The notes: generated by a model not told the origin, from the sequence alone. Numbered from the stretch's first letter, positions 18,696 to 28,755 are shown. The stretch is DNA of 64,000 bases from Mesorhizobium sp. DCY119 (GCF_003590645.1 NZ_CP031834.1:2666501-2730500); one strand, 5' to 3'. Made by a program: numbers and translations.

Positions 18696-19028
18696 ATTTT
18701 CGCGCTTTCGCCGGCGTGTTTTTGCGCCGCAACATAAATTCGTTTGCTTTTTCAGCGCAAATCGCCCATATGCGGCGTCATAGGCGCTTGGGCCGGCTAT
18801 TCGGCTCTCCCCATCGATGGGACTGGTTGCGTCTGTTTTCTTCATCAGGATCGAGTGATCCGCGGAGAAAAAGCCCTGCGGACTTTTTTTCGCGGGCACG
18901 ACAGCGCAGCCGCGTGGGCAAAAAGAAATGCCCGCCGCCTTGTCGTTTCCATAACAAATTTCGCCGGCAGGTAAGCGCCTTGCCGCGATCATGCTTTGCG
19001 GTCGAGTACCGCATGAAAGAAGAATAAA
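18696..19028. other. Non-coding region before the DEAD-box helicase
   Basis: About 330 bases without a convincing gene. It holds the hairpin at 18860-18895 and a four-codon reading frame ATG-AAA-GAA-GAA-TAA at 19013-19027, ending one base before the helicase start. Longer frames on either strand match nothing recognised. Confidence 0.5.
18860..18895. terminator. Terminator-like hairpin between the GGDEF gene and the helicase gene
   Basis: CCGCG (18860-18864) pairs with CGCGG (18891-18895), and inside it GAAAAAG pairs with CTTTTTT, closing on loop TGC. Runs of A on one side and T on the other allow termination on both strands. It lies about 165 bases past the cyclase gene. Confidence 0.5.
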
Positions 19029-20420
<1,392 letters not shown>

Positions 20421-20444
20421 GCGCACCGCAGTTTGAGAAATTGG

Positions 20445-20473
20445 AAACGGCCGAAGCAATGCTTCGGCCGTTT
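20445..20473. terminator. Bidirectional terminator between the helicase and hydrolase genes
   Basis: A perfect 13-base-pair stem, AAACGGCCGAAGC with GCTTCGGCCGTTT, closes on loop AAT and is followed by TCTTTTTA. It sits between convergent genes and ends both transcripts. Confidence 0.92.
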
Positions 20474-20477
20474 CTTT

Positions 20478-21452
20478 TTATTCGAGGATGGCCCGAACCC
20501 ACACCACGATGCGCTCGGCGAGAAAGTTGGTCGTCACCGGCGACAAGGCATCGCCGGCGATGACGTGGTTGTCCGGATCGCCGGTGTCGTCGAGTGGCAC
20601 GAGTTCGTGCGGCGCACCCCAGCGGGCGGCGATCTCGCGGGTCAGATCCTGCCGGGTGATGCGGTCCGAATCCGAAAAGATGAACAAAGCGGGGATTTTT
20701 ATCTGCTCCACCGGAGCTTCGCGGGCCAGGTTGGTCAGCGCTGCCATCGGCAGCACGGCGCGCGTCGGGTAGCTGGTGGTCCAGAGCTTCTCCTGCAGGG
20801 CGTTGCGCGGCTCGAAGCTGCGGGTCTTGCCGGCGATGAGTTCGGCGATCTGCCCGCCCCAGGGCCAGGTGAGGATTTCCGAGCCGGAGGCCCGAACGCC
20901 GAAGTTCGGCGAAATCAGCGCCATTGCCGCGACTCCTTCCGAGGCGCCGGCCTGTGTGGCGGCCTGGACGGCCAACGACGCGCCGGTCGAGGTGGCGATC
21001 ACCACGACCTTGTCGCCGATCGCACGGCCGATGGCCAGTGCCTCGGCATAGTCGTTGATCCAGTCATTGACGGTGGCCGTGCCCATGGCTGCGCCGTCCT
21101 GCCCATGGCCCTTCAGGCGCGTATAGAACAGATTGGCGTCGAGCCCGTCGGCGACTTCGTCGGCCAGGGGGCGGAGTTCGCCCTTGGATGCGGAAAAGCC
21201 GTGTATGTAGACGATGGAAATCGGCGTCTTGGCGTGGATCATCGGGTCGGCCCAGATGATCTCCTTTTCAAGTCCTTCGCGGATGCCCGGTATCTTGTCC
21301 TCGGTGTTTTCCAGGTAGAGTTCCGGATCATCGCCGACGGCGGATGCGTCAAAAGTGATGCGCGTGTCGACCGGCACGCGCGGGCCGAGTGCGAACAAGA
21401 CCGCCAGAACCACCAGCAGGCAGATGAAGCCGATCATGATGCGGCGTCCCAC
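20478..21452 (-). CDS. Membrane-anchored alpha/beta hydrolase
   Basis: A 324-residue protein with one N-terminal membrane helix (IGFICLLVVLAVLFALGP) and a serine hydrolase domain. The oxyanion segment is YIHGFSASKGELRPL near residue 85; the nucleophile elbow is ATSTGAS, a TSTGA variant, near 150; GDPDNHVIAG near the C terminus probably holds the catalytic histidine. Substrate unknown. A GTG at 21452 is taken as the start because GGAGG lies five bases upstream; the ATG at 21437 has no site. It converges on the DEAD-box gene across a shared terminator. Confidence 0.85.
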   Translation of the reverse strand: MGRRIMIGFICLLVVLAVLFALGPRVPVDTRITFDASAVGDDPELYLENTEDKIPGIREGLEKEIIWADPMIHAKTPISIVYIHGFSASKGELRPLADEVADGLDANLFYTRLKGHGQDGAAMGTATVNDWINDYAEALAIGRAIGDKVVVIATSTGASLAVQAATQAGASEGVAAMALISPNFGVRASGSEILTWPWGGQIAELIAGKTRSFEPRNALQEKLWTTSYPTRAVLPMAALTNLAREAPVEQIKIPALFIFSDSDRITRQDLTREIAARWGAPHELVPLDDTGDPDNHVIAGDALSPVTTNFLAERIVVWVRAILE

Positions 21453-21610
21453 GAAATCCTCCAGACACGCCAGGGCGCGACGGCTCAAGCCCGCGCCGGG
21501 CACTGAGATGTTGCAGACAATGCAACGAATCAATGTCTTTTACGTACAGACTTCGCGAATCGCGGCCAAGAGTCCTGCAGGGCCGGACATGGATTTATCT
21601 TGAAGTTCGC

Positions 21611-22432
21611 TCAGCAGCGTCGTCTGCGGCCGTTCGCCAGCGGGCGTCTTTCCCAACCCGTAACCTTGTGGACGAACCAATACCGCAGCGAGAACGGCAA
21701 TATCCTCAAAAGTTTGAGCGCAAGTGTGAAACGAAGGGGGAAGCTGGTTTCGAAGCCGCCGAAGCGAATGGCCTTTGCAAGCCGCCGCGAGGCGTCGCCG
21801 ACCGGCATGAGGGCCGGCATGGCGAAATGGTTTCGCTCGGTAAGCGGCGTATCGACGAAGCCCGGATTGATCACCTGCAGGCGGATGTTCATCTTGTCGA
21901 AGTCGTGCTTCAGCGCTTCCGCCAGATTGTTCAGGGCCGCCTTCGACGCACCGTAGGCGCCGGCGGACGGCCAGCCGAAATAGCACGATGCCGAACCGAC
22001 CATGACGACATGACCGCGGCCGCGCTCGCGCATACGCTCAACCACTGGGACCAACCCATACATCACCCCGTAAAGATTGATCTCGAAGGTTTTGGTGATG
22101 TTCAGCACGTCGAGCCGTTCGCCGCGGGTCGGAAAATAGGTGCCTGCGTTGAACACCGAAAGCGCAATCGGGCCGGCTTCGCTCTCGATCGCGGCCACCG
22201 TTTTGACCATGGCGTCCTCGTCGGTCACGTCACATGGAAAAGACAGTACACGGCCGGGCATTCCGGCTGTTTCTTCAACCAGCGTTGCAAGCCGCTCTTC
22301 GTCGCGGGACGTGGCGGCAACGATGTAGCCCTCCGCGACAAGTTCGAGCGCCAGCGAGCGGCCGATACCAGTGCTGGCGCCTGTTATCCATGCTACGCCA
22401 TCCCTGGGGGCCGCCCGGTACAATGCTGCCAT
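21611..22432 (-). CDS. Short-chain dehydrogenase/reductase (SDR)
   Basis: A 273-residue classical SDR. The dinucleotide site is TGASTGIG near residue 17, the structural motif is NAG near 92, and the catalytic residues are the serine of GSASCYFG and YGASK near 155. The SRDEERL segment after the second strand favours NADP. A C-terminal extension with FPLRFTLALKLLRILPF may associate with membranes. Substrate not evident. The ATG at 22432 has only a weak GGA upstream; an in-frame TTG at 22453 is an alternative. Confidence 0.88.
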   Translation of the reverse strand: MAALYRAAPRDGVAWITGASTGIGRSLALELVAEGYIVAATSRDEERLATLVEETAGMPGRVLSFPCDVTDEDAMVKTVAAIESEAGPIALSVFNAGTYFPTRGERLDVLNITKTFEINLYGVMYGLVPVVERMRERGRGHVVMVGSASCYFGWPSAGAYGASKAALNNLAEALKHDFDKMNIRLQVINPGFVDTPLTERNHFAMPALMPVGDASRRLAKAIRFGGFETSFPLRFTLALKLLRILPFSLRYWFVHKVTGWERRPLANGRRRRC

Positions 22433-22739
22433 GTGATGATCCGTTATTCGCAATCAGAAAGCCTACCTAGCGGGCCTGATCTTTATTGGAAAGGGGCGAA
22501 TGGATAGTTCTGGTTCTAATGAAGATGCCAAAACAATATTATGAAACCAGTGATGAAATGGCCGCAGTCACGCCGTACCAGCAACGCTCCGAATTTTCAG
22601 GCGGCCGGCCTGCACAGTCATTCGACACGACCGATAGCAAATAAACCGGATAGGTTTTCGTGCCTCGTCGGCGGTCAATGTTCAAAATGCGTCTAGGCCA
22701 GGCAAATTCATCCCTTGAAAGCGCGGCGCGCGGTTTTTA
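22433..22739. other. Non-coding region between SDR and cysK
   Basis: About 310 bases with divergent flanking genes, so promoters for both should lie here. No clear hexamer pair stands out. A 41-codon open frame at 22519-22644 (+) lacks a ribosome site and is not counted as a gene. The last part leads into the palindrome at 22740. Confidence 0.4.
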
Positions 22740-22755
22740 GTGTCGGCGCCGACAC
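22740..22755. promoter_or_regulatory. 16-base palindrome before cysK
   Basis: GTGTCGGCGCCGACAC is a perfect palindrome ending two bases before the ribosome site region of cysK (start 22770). It could be an operator or, as RNA, an eight-pair self-complementary stem. Nothing identifies the binding protein. Confidence 0.45.
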
Positions 22756-22769
22756 ATGAGGAATTTTCC

Positions 22770-23804
22770 ATGCACCGTTCGGTGATCGACGCAATCGGCA
22801 ACACCCCTTTGATCCGGCTGAGGCGCGCCTCGGAAGAAACCGGCTGCGAAATCCTCGGCAAGGCCGAGTTCATGAATCCGGGCCAGTCGGTGAAGGACCG
22901 CGCCGGCCTGTTCATCATCCGCGATGCGGAGAAGAAGGGGCTGCTGCGGCCGGGCGGCGTCATCGTCGAAGGCACGGCCGGCAATACCGGCATCGGGCTG
23001 ACGGTGGTTGCCAAGGCGCTGGGCTATCGCACCGTCATCGTCATTCCCGACACGCAGAGCCAGGAAAAGAAGGACGCGCTGCGCCTTCTCGGCGCGGAGC
23101 TGATCGAAGTGCCGGCGGTGCCCTACAAGAACCCGAACAACTACGTGAAGGTCTCGGGACGGCTGGCCGAGCAGATGGCCAAGTCCGATCCGAATGGCGC
23201 GATCTGGGCCAACCAGTTCGACAATGTCGCCAACCGCGATGGCCATATTCGCACGACCGCGCAGGAAATCTGGGCGCAGACCGGCGGCAAGGTCGACGGT
23301 TTCGTGTCGGCGGTGGGCACCGGCGGCACGCTTGCCGGTGTGGCGATGGGGCTGAAGCAGAACAGCAACGCAGTGAAGATCGCGCTTGCCGACCCGCTGG
23401 GTGCCGCGCTCTTCAGCTACTACACCAGCGGCGAGCTGAAGTCCGAGGGCAGCTCGATCACCGAAGGCATCGGGCAGGGGCGCATCACCGCCAATCTGGA
23501 AGGCTTTACGCCGGACTTCTCCTATCAGATTCCTGACGAGGAGGCGCTGCCGATCGTTTTCGACCTGATACAGGAAGAGGGCCTGTGCCTCGGCGGCTCG
23601 ACCGGCATCAACATCGCCGGCGCTATTCGCCTGGCGCGCGATCTCGGGCCTGGCCATACGATCGTGACCATCCTGTGCGACTACGGCACGCGCTATCAGT
23701 CCAAGATGTTCAATCCGGAATTCCTGCGTTCGAAGAACCTGCCGATCCCCGAATGGATGGATCGTCCGGTGGAGATTCCTGTGCCCTTCGAGGCCGTGGC
23801 GTAA
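22770..23804 (+). CDS. cysK: Cysteine synthase A (O-acetylserine sulfhydrylase)
   Basis: A 344-residue PLP enzyme that makes cysteine from O-acetylserine and sulfide. The PLP lysine is in NPGQSVKDRAG near residue 42; GTAGNTGIG near 73 contacts PLP and substrate; the phosphate loop is GTGGTLAG near 180. It is about 25 residues longer than typical CysK, with an extended proline-rich C terminus (IPEWMDRPVEIPVPFEA). ATG 22770 follows TGAGGAA; a GTG at 22740 lies inside the palindrome and is unlikely. The TAA is directly followed by the ATG of the AlaX gene. The partner cysE is at 50727. Confidence 0.93.
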   Translation: MHRSVIDAIGNTPLIRLRRASEETGCEILGKAEFMNPGQSVKDRAGLFIIRDAEKKGLLRPGGVIVEGTAGNTGIGLTVVAKALGYRTVIVIPDTQSQEKKDALRLLGAELIEVPAVPYKNPNNYVKVSGRLAEQMAKSDPNGAIWANQFDNVANRDGHIRTTAQEIWAQTGGKVDGFVSAVGTGGTLAGVAMGLKQNSNAVKIALADPLGAALFSYYTSGELKSEGSSITEGIGQGRITANLEGFTPDFSYQIPDEEALPIVFDLIQEEGLCLGGSTGINIAGAIRLARDLGPGHTIVTILCDYGTRYQSKMFNPEFLRSKNLPIPEWMDRPVEIPVPFEAVA

Positions 23805-24548
23805 ATGGCCTTTACGACAGAAGCGGTTTTTCGCGACGATGCCTATCTCGCGGAAACCAACGCCACCGTCGTTGCCATCAACGAGCGCGGCGGCATCATC
23901 CTCGATCGCACGATTTTTTACGCGACCTCAGGCGGACAGCCCGGCGACACCGGCTTCCTGATGCGGCCGGATGGCAGCCGCATTGCCATTGCCGCGACGA
24001 TTACTGGTGAGACCAAGGACGAGATCATCCATGTTCCGGCGGTCGATCAGCCGGTTCCGGAAGTGGGAGAGCAGCTTGCGCTGTCCATCGACTGGCCGCG
24101 CCGGCATCTCCTGATGCGCATGCACACGGCCTGCCACCTGCTAACGGTCGTTTGTCCTTTCCCGATCACCGGGGCTTCGGTGAACGAGGAGGATTCGCGC
24201 GTCGATTTCGATCTGCCGGATGTCGGCTACACCAAGGAAGATGTGACTGCGCGGCTGATGGAGCTGGTCGCCGCCGACCATGCCGTTTTCACGCGGCTGA
24301 TTACAGACGCCGACCTTGCCGCCAATCCGGGACTGGTCAAATCCAAGAATGTCCGGCCGCCTACCGGCACCGGCAAGATCAGGCTTGTCTGCATTGGCGA
24401 TAATGGGTCGATCGACAGCCAGCCTTGTGGCGGCACCCATGTGAAAAGCACGGGTGAGGTCGGCGAAATCCATATCGGCAAGATCGAGAAGAAGGGGCGG
24501 GAAAACCGCCGCTTCCGCATTCGCTTCGGGCCGCTGCCGGCGCAGTGA
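23805..24548 (+). CDS. alaX: Free-standing alanyl-tRNA editing protein (AlaX-M type)
   Basis: A 247-residue protein related to the editing domain of alanyl-tRNA synthetase, which removes serine or glycine wrongly attached to tRNA-Ala. Two zinc-binding motifs are present: HTACH near residue 107 and CGGTH near 208. The N-terminal segment GGQPGDTGFL belongs to the medium-length AlaX class. Its ATG follows the cysK stop with no gap (TAAATG), so the two are co-transcribed and probably coupled. Why an editing protein accompanies cysteine synthesis is not known. Confidence 0.9.
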   Translation: MAFTTEAVFRDDAYLAETNATVVAINERGGIILDRTIFYATSGGQPGDTGFLMRPDGSRIAIAATITGETKDEIIHVPAVDQPVPEVGEQLALSIDWPRRHLLMRMHTACHLLTVVCPFPITGASVNEEDSRVDFDLPDVGYTKEDVTARLMELVAADHAVFTRLITDADLAANPGLVKSKNVRPPTGTGKIRLVCIGDNGSIDSQPCGGTHVKSTGEVGEIHIGKIEKKGRENRRFRIRFGPLPAQ

Positions 24549-24567
24549 CCCGGGAGATCTGACGCCG

Positions 24568-24882
24568 TTACGGCCGACTCTGGCGGGTCTCGTAAAAACT
24601 CGCTTTTTCGTCCCAGCGCGTGAGCAACTGCTGTGCCGCGCGGGGCACGGATACCGGATCATTGGCTTCGGCCTTCAGCGGTGAAAGGCTCTTTGCCGAG
24701 TCGAAAGTCATCACCCAGACGAATTCCACTTCCTCGTCCGCCACGCGGCGCAGAAGCTCCATATTCTGGTAACCGGGCAGTCTCATGCCCTCGATGGCCG
24801 GTAACATCAGCGTGTCGAAAAAATGCTCGTAAGCATCCGCCTTGTCCGGGGTCGTGTAGCTGCGCCAAATCCGCCTGATCAT
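24568..24882 (-). CDS. Small dimeric alpha/beta-barrel protein, ABM-like
   Basis: A 104-residue protein with the antibiotic biosynthesis monooxygenase-like fold: first strand MIRRIWRSYT, helix TPDKADAYEHFFDTLM and strand VEFVWVMTF. No cofactor site is obvious and the function is open. The ATG at 24882 lies seven bases from GAGGGA and gives the usual N terminus; an in-frame ATG at 24900 has a poorer site. It is only distantly like the ABM-like protein at 12797. Confidence 0.72.
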   Translation of the reverse strand: MIRRIWRSYTTPDKADAYEHFFDTLMLPAIEGMRLPGYQNMELLRRVADEEVEFVWVMTFDSAKSLSPLKAEANDPVSVPRAAQQLLTRWDEKASFYETRQSRP

Positions 24883-25141
24883 ATTAAAGTCCCTCGTCAT
24901 CGTGCTGCACCGCCCCCGGGAAGCAAATGCGAAGTGGTAATTTTGATTGGCCGGCGCAAGATGGAGCGCCGAAAAAAGGCAAAATTGTGCGCGGAATGCG
25001 ACGTTGCGAACAATCGACCTGTCGGCACTCTTGCTGGCAAAGATTACGTAAGCCTTGCCATTATGGCTTGTCGCGGTTGCGGATTTTTCGCGCCACGCCT
25101 ATTCAACATGCGGGCGAATGATTGCCACTCGGAGACGAAAG

Positions 25142-25993
25142 ATGCCGGAAAAGAGTCCATTCGTGGTCGATGCCGATTGGCTTCAGGCGAAACTCAAGAC
25201 GCCGGGCATCTCGGTCGTCGACGCTTCATGGTATCTGCCGGCGCAGAAGCGCGACGCGCGCGCCGAATATGATGCCGCCCATATTCCCGGCGCGGTGTTC
25301 TTTGACCTAGACATTGTGGTCGATCCTGATTCGGACCTGCCGCATATGCTGCCGCGCCCGAATCTCTTTGCCCAGCATGTCGGCTCGATGGGCATCTCCG
25401 CCGACGATACGATCGTGATCTATGACGGGCCGGGCTTCTTCTCCGCACCGCGCGTCTGGTGGATGTTCCGGGTAATGGGCGTCTTTCAGGTCTATATTCT
25501 CGACGGTGGCTTCGACGGCTGGAAAGCTGCCGGGCTCCCGGTGACGTCGGAGCCGACGAAGACGGCGGGCAATGTCTTCCACGCCAATTTCGACGCCGCG
25601 CGTGTGGCTTCGCTGGCGGATATGCGGCGTATCGTCGAGAGCGGCGAACGCCAGATCGCCGATGCCCGCCCGGCGGGACGTTTTACCGGGGCCGACCCGG
25701 AGCCGAGGGCCGGCATGCGCTCGGGCCATATGCCGGGCGCCAGGAATGTGCCTGCCAGTTCGCTTTCGGAAAACGGGCAATTCCTGCCGCTCGACCGGTT
25801 GAAGGAAAAGCTGGAAGGGGCTGGCCTCGATCTTTCGCAGCCTGTCGTCACCTCCTGCGGCTCCGGTGTCACGGCGGCTGTCATCACGCTGGCGCTGGAA
25901 AGCCTCGGCCATACCGACAACAAGCTCTACGACGGCTCATGGACCGAATGGGGCGGGCTGAGCGATACGCCGATCGCAACCGGCAAGGATTGA
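25142..25993 (+). CDS. sseA: 3-mercaptopyruvate sulfurtransferase
   Basis: A 283-residue enzyme with two rhodanese domains that moves sulfur from 3-mercaptopyruvate to a thiophilic acceptor. The N-terminal domain is catalytically silent. The C-terminal domain carries the active cysteine in SCGSGVTA near residue 240; CGSGVT is the mercaptopyruvate type and separates it from thiosulfate sulfurtransferases. The ATG at 25142 follows CGGAGACG. The TGA is two bases from the next start, so sseA and the GNAT gene form an operon. Confidence 0.92.
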   Translation: MPEKSPFVVDADWLQAKLKTPGISVVDASWYLPAQKRDARAEYDAAHIPGAVFFDLDIVVDPDSDLPHMLPRPNLFAQHVGSMGISADDTIVIYDGPGFFSAPRVWWMFRVMGVFQVYILDGGFDGWKAAGLPVTSEPTKTAGNVFHANFDAARVASLADMRRIVESGERQIADARPAGRFTGADPEPRAGMRSGHMPGARNVPASSLSENGQFLPLDRLKEKLEGAGLDLSQPVVTSCGSGVTAAVITLALESLGHTDNKLYDGSWTEWGGLSDTPIATGKD

Positions 25994-25995
25994 CC

Positions 25996-26556
25996 ATGGC
26001 GGACGAGACCCAGTCGATACCGGTAACCGTCACCTTTCTCGAAATGGGTGCGCCGCCGGCCTATTACCCTTCGCTGCCGATGAACAAGCAGATCGCGCTC
26101 TTGAAGGCGCGTGCCGTACCGCTGCATTTCTATCGCTATCTGATGGACCGGGTCGGGCGGAAATGGCAGTGGGTCAACGCCTTGCGGCTGGATGACGAGG
26201 AGCTTTCCGCCGGCCTGCATCGCGAAGACCGCGACGTCCGCATCCTCTATCTCGACGGCGTGCCCGCCGGTTTCTTCGACATTAAGCCGCATCTGCCAGG
26301 AGAGGCCGAACTTGCCTATTTCGGCATGATGGAGCACGCCATGGGGCAGGGGCTCGGCCGCTGGTTCCTGGGCGCGGCAATCGAAGCGGCCTGGTCGCAC
26401 AAGCCCGAACGGGTGACGGTGCAGACCTGCACGATGGATCACCCGGCCGCCCTTCCGCTCTATCAGAAGCTCGGTTTCTCGCCGGTCGGCCAGAAGCAGG
26501 AGATGGTGCGCACCATGAGTTTCGCCGAGCGTTCCGCCAGCGTCATGCGGCCCTGA
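25996..26556 (+). CDS. GNAT family N-acetyltransferase
   Basis: A 186-residue acetyltransferase. The acetyl-CoA pyrophosphate loop is MGQGLGRWFLGAAIEAAW near residue 115, and the C-terminal motif ALPLYQKLGF is the usual end of the GNAT fold. The substrate is not known. It begins two bases after sseA stops, with AAGGATTGACC as ribosome site inside the sseA end, so it is co-expressed with the sulfurtransferase. Confidence 0.88.
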   Translation: MADETQSIPVTVTFLEMGAPPAYYPSLPMNKQIALLKARAVPLHFYRYLMDRVGRKWQWVNALRLDDEELSAGLHREDRDVRILYLDGVPAGFFDIKPHLPGEAELAYFGMMEHAMGQGLGRWFLGAAIEAAWSHKPERVTVQTCTMDHPAALPLYQKLGFSPVGQKQEMVRTMSFAERSASVMRP

Positions 26557-26664
26557 CATCCAGATAACCGAAGCTGAACTGCTCGTTCAGGAAGGATTCA
26601 GCTTGGGCGCGGCATGTTCGCGCCATCGAAACGGCTTTTCCAGCCGACGCTGAAGGAGACACAT

Positions 26665-27222
26665 ATGCTGAACCGCCGCCACTTCGCAGCCGCCATGGTC
26701 GCGCTCATTGCCTTTCCGACTTTCGCGACAGCGCAGAGCGCGATGCCTTCGGCCTCGCAGATCGAGCGCAGGCTGGATGCCGCGCCGTCCAGAAAGCTGC
26801 GCCGCGACCAGCGCGTAACGGTGCGTGAGTTCAAGAACCGTCCCGAACTTCGCCGCATGGCGCCGTCCATCGATATCCAGTCGATCAACTTCGCCTTCGG
26901 TTCGGCCGAGATCCCCCATTCGCAATACGGCAAGTTGGAAAACATCGCGACAGCGCTGGAGCGCCTGCTGCGGCGTCGGCCGGGCACGAAGGTGCTGATC
27001 GAGGGGCACACCGATGCGGTCGGTTCCTACGAATCGAACCAGATACTGTCCGAGCGCCGTGCAGCTTCGATGAAGCGGACGCTGGTGCGCGAGTTCGGCA
27101 TTCCGGCCCGTGCGCTGGAGACTGTCGGCTATGGCGAGGAATTCCTGCTCGTGCAGACGCAGGACGAAAACTGGCAGAACCGCCGCGTGACGCTCCGGCG
27201 CATAGACGATTTTCTGCGCTGA
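26665..27222 (+). CDS. OmpA-family peptidoglycan-associated protein
   Basis: A 185-residue exported protein with a signal peptide (RRHFAAAMVALIAFPTFATAQ). The OmpA C-terminal domain covers about residues 70-185: INFAFGSAEIP, LIEGHTDAVGSYESNQILSE, a helix with RRAASMKRTLV, VGYGEE and the final NRRVTLRR. The peptidoglycan-contacting TD and R residues are present. No beta barrel and no lipobox are seen, so it is probably periplasmic. AAGGAG lies seven bases before the ATG. Confidence 0.87.
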   Translation: MLNRRHFAAAMVALIAFPTFATAQSAMPSASQIERRLDAAPSRKLRRDQRVTVREFKNRPELRRMAPSIDIQSINFAFGSAEIPHSQYGKLENIATALERLLRRRPGTKVLIEGHTDAVGSYESNQILSERRAASMKRTLVREFGIPARALETVGYGEEFLLVQTQDENWQNRRVTLRRIDDFLR

Positions 27223-27250
27223 TCGATAGCGTTGTACTGGCAATCCCGGG

Positions 27251-27278
27251 CCGCCGATCATGGATTTGTGATCGGCGG
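27251..27278 (+). terminator. Terminator-like hairpin after the OmpA-family gene
   Basis: CCGCCGATCA pairs perfectly with TGATCGGCGG around an eight-base loop, followed by TTTGGCGTTT. The T tract is interrupted, so efficiency is uncertain. Confidence 0.6.
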
Positions 27279-27379
27279 TTTGGCGTTTCGAGCAGGGCTT
27301 TCACAATCAGGAATCGGGTGGCTGGCAGGGGGAAGGGCACGGCATGGTGCAGGCATGATCGTCTTCAGGAGTTGATGCC

Positions 27380-27862
27380 ATGCTGCTGCGTTATGTTGCC
27401 CTTCCCACCGACCGCGTTCGCGACCTTCAGACCGGAGCTGTCGACGATTACGGGTTCGCGCCCGAGCGCCACATTTCCGATGGCGACGGTATGCCCTGCC
27501 GCCATTGCCTGCGGAATATCGAGGCGGGCAAGGAGTATCTGATCCTTGCCTATCGGCCATTTCCGGCTCTTCAACCCTATGCCGAGACCGGGCCTATCTT
27601 CCTGCACGCCGAGGAATGCGAGCGCGCGCCGGAAACCGACACGATCCCGTCGATGTTCAGGGCGACGCCGGACTACATTCTGCGCGGTTACGGCGAAGAC
27701 GATCGCATCGTCTATGGCAGTGGGGCGGTGGTGCCGACGCATATGATCTGCGGGCGCGCTTATGAATTGCTGCAGCGGCCCGAGATCGCCTATGTCCACA
27801 TGCGCTCTGCCCGCAACAATTGCTATCAATGCCGCATCGAGCGCGCCCACACGGACATGTGA
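27380..27862 (+). CDS. DUF1203 family protein
   Basis: A 160-residue soluble protein recognised as DUF1203. It has the paired-cysteine motif MPCRHCLRNI near residue 40, LAYRPFPALQPYAETGPIFLHAEEC in the middle (two conserved blocks) and a C-terminal NCYQCRIERA. The two Cys-x2-Cys pairs suggest metal binding, though this is not shown for the family. The ATG follows CAGGAG by eight bases. Confidence 0.85.
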   Translation: MLLRYVALPTDRVRDLQTGAVDDYGFAPERHISDGDGMPCRHCLRNIEAGKEYLILAYRPFPALQPYAETGPIFLHAEECERAPETDTIPSMFRATPDYILRGYGEDDRIVYGSGAVVPTHMICGRAYELLQRPEIAYVHMRSARNNCYQCRIERAHTDM

Positions 27863-28091
27863 GGGGCCGTGCAACTTTCAGTCGCAACGTCGTGATTTGC
27901 CGCAAGACCGTTGCGCACCCATGTCAATCATGCCGGAAAACACCCGGATCTCCGGCATAATTGAGGAAACAGCCCAAGCTTCGTAAGCATGATGGGATGG
28001 GAGGAGACGTATCGTCTTCGTCCAGGGCTTTGTCGCGTGGACTCCGCTGGGCAAGCGGCGGAACCGATGTCTTGCGATGAGGAGAAGTGAG

Positions 28092-28418
28092 ATGAAAAAG
28101 TTGCTCTTTGCGTTTGCCGCAGTTCTTTTTGTTTCGGGTTCAGCACTGGCCGATGAATACCCGGTCGCTGTCGGCTCCGACTCAGCGCCAAAAACCGTCA
28201 TCATGCAACGGAAACACGAGGTCATGGATCGCAACTACACGGCGATGGACCCCGGCTATGAGGTGAGGCAGAACGAGCGCGGTGGAGATGCGGCCCCTGA
28301 GTCCAGGGTGCTCGCGGCCGGCCCGCTCGATCATACGACAACGGCTGCTATCGAGGCGCCGGAATATGGCCCGCATGTGAATGATCGCTACGGCGATGCA
28401 CAGCCGTCGATGAGATAA
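28092..28418 (+). CDS. Small exported protein, DAAP/TAAI family (copy A)
   Basis: A 108-residue protein with a clear signal peptide (MKKLLFAFAAVLFVSGSALAD). The mature part of about 88 residues is hydrophilic and has no cysteine. It carries GDAAPESRVLAAGPLDHTTT then AAIEAPEYGPH and ends NDRYGDAQPSMR. The same module occurs in the gene at 28756 and, more distantly, in those at 34425 and 34943. It loosely recalls the rhizobial family DUF680, which I cannot confirm. Function unknown. The ATG at 28092 follows GATGAGGAGAAG; an upstream frame begins within the leader. Confidence 0.8.
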   Translation: MKKLLFAFAAVLFVSGSALADEYPVAVGSDSAPKTVIMQRKHEVMDRNYTAMDPGYEVRQNERGGDAAPESRVLAAGPLDHTTTAAIEAPEYGPHVNDRYGDAQPSMR

Positions 28419-28438
28419 GCGGCAACAATATGAGCCTT

Positions 28439-28463
28439 GGGCGGCGGACGGTGTCCGTCGCCC
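28439..28463 (+). terminator. Hairpin ending copy A
   Basis: GGGCGGCGGAC pairs with GTCCGTCGCCC around GGT, eleven pairs with one G-U. It is followed by CCTTCAG, so the T tract is poor. It occupies the same place as the hairpin after copy B. Confidence 0.55.
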
Positions 28464-28755
28464 CTTCAGCCGATCGGATCGCCGTGCGGCGGTGAAGGAT
28501 CGAGCAGGCCAACACGGATCTGTGAAGGGACGCAACTTTCGGTCGCAGCGTCGTGATTTGCCGTTGCGCGGTCGCGTACCTACGTCAGTCGTGCCGGAAA
28601 ACACTCCCGGAATTCCGGCGCATAGAAACTGAAATCCTGACCCGAGTACGAAAGCACGATGGGATGGGAAGGTGTTGTGCCTTCGTCCAGCGCTTTTGCG
28701 CGCGGGTACCGCTGGCAAGCGGCGGAACCAATGTCTTGCGATGAGGAGAAGTGAG

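Larger units (their letters stand above)
27871..28463 (+). repeat. Tandem-duplicated transcription unit, copy A
   Basis: The 221 bases before the first small exported protein gene align along their whole length with the 224 bases before the second (copy B, 28532). Shared blocks include CGTCGTGATTTGCCG, TGCCGGAAAACAC, GATGGGATGGGA, CTTCGTCCAG, GGCAAGCGGCGGAACC and GATGAGGAGAAGTGAG. Similarity continues through the gene and into the terminator hairpin. The leader has a conserved stem (GCCGGA with TCCGGC) and a second one (CCGCT with AGCGG). Confidence 0.85.

Noticed and set aside
18716-19027. 103-codon open frame before the helicase
   Set aside because: Arg/Ser-rich with no ribosome site; only its last four codons are of interest as a mini-frame.
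22519-22644. 41-codon open frame before cysK
   Set aside because: No ribosome site and no recognisable sequence; kept only as a note in the non-coding entry.
24823-25272. Plus-strand frame with two Cys-x2-Cys pairs before sseA
   Set aside because: It looks like a zinc ribbon at first, but the frame runs into sseA out of phase, has no ribosome site and shows no known zinc-ribbon spacing.
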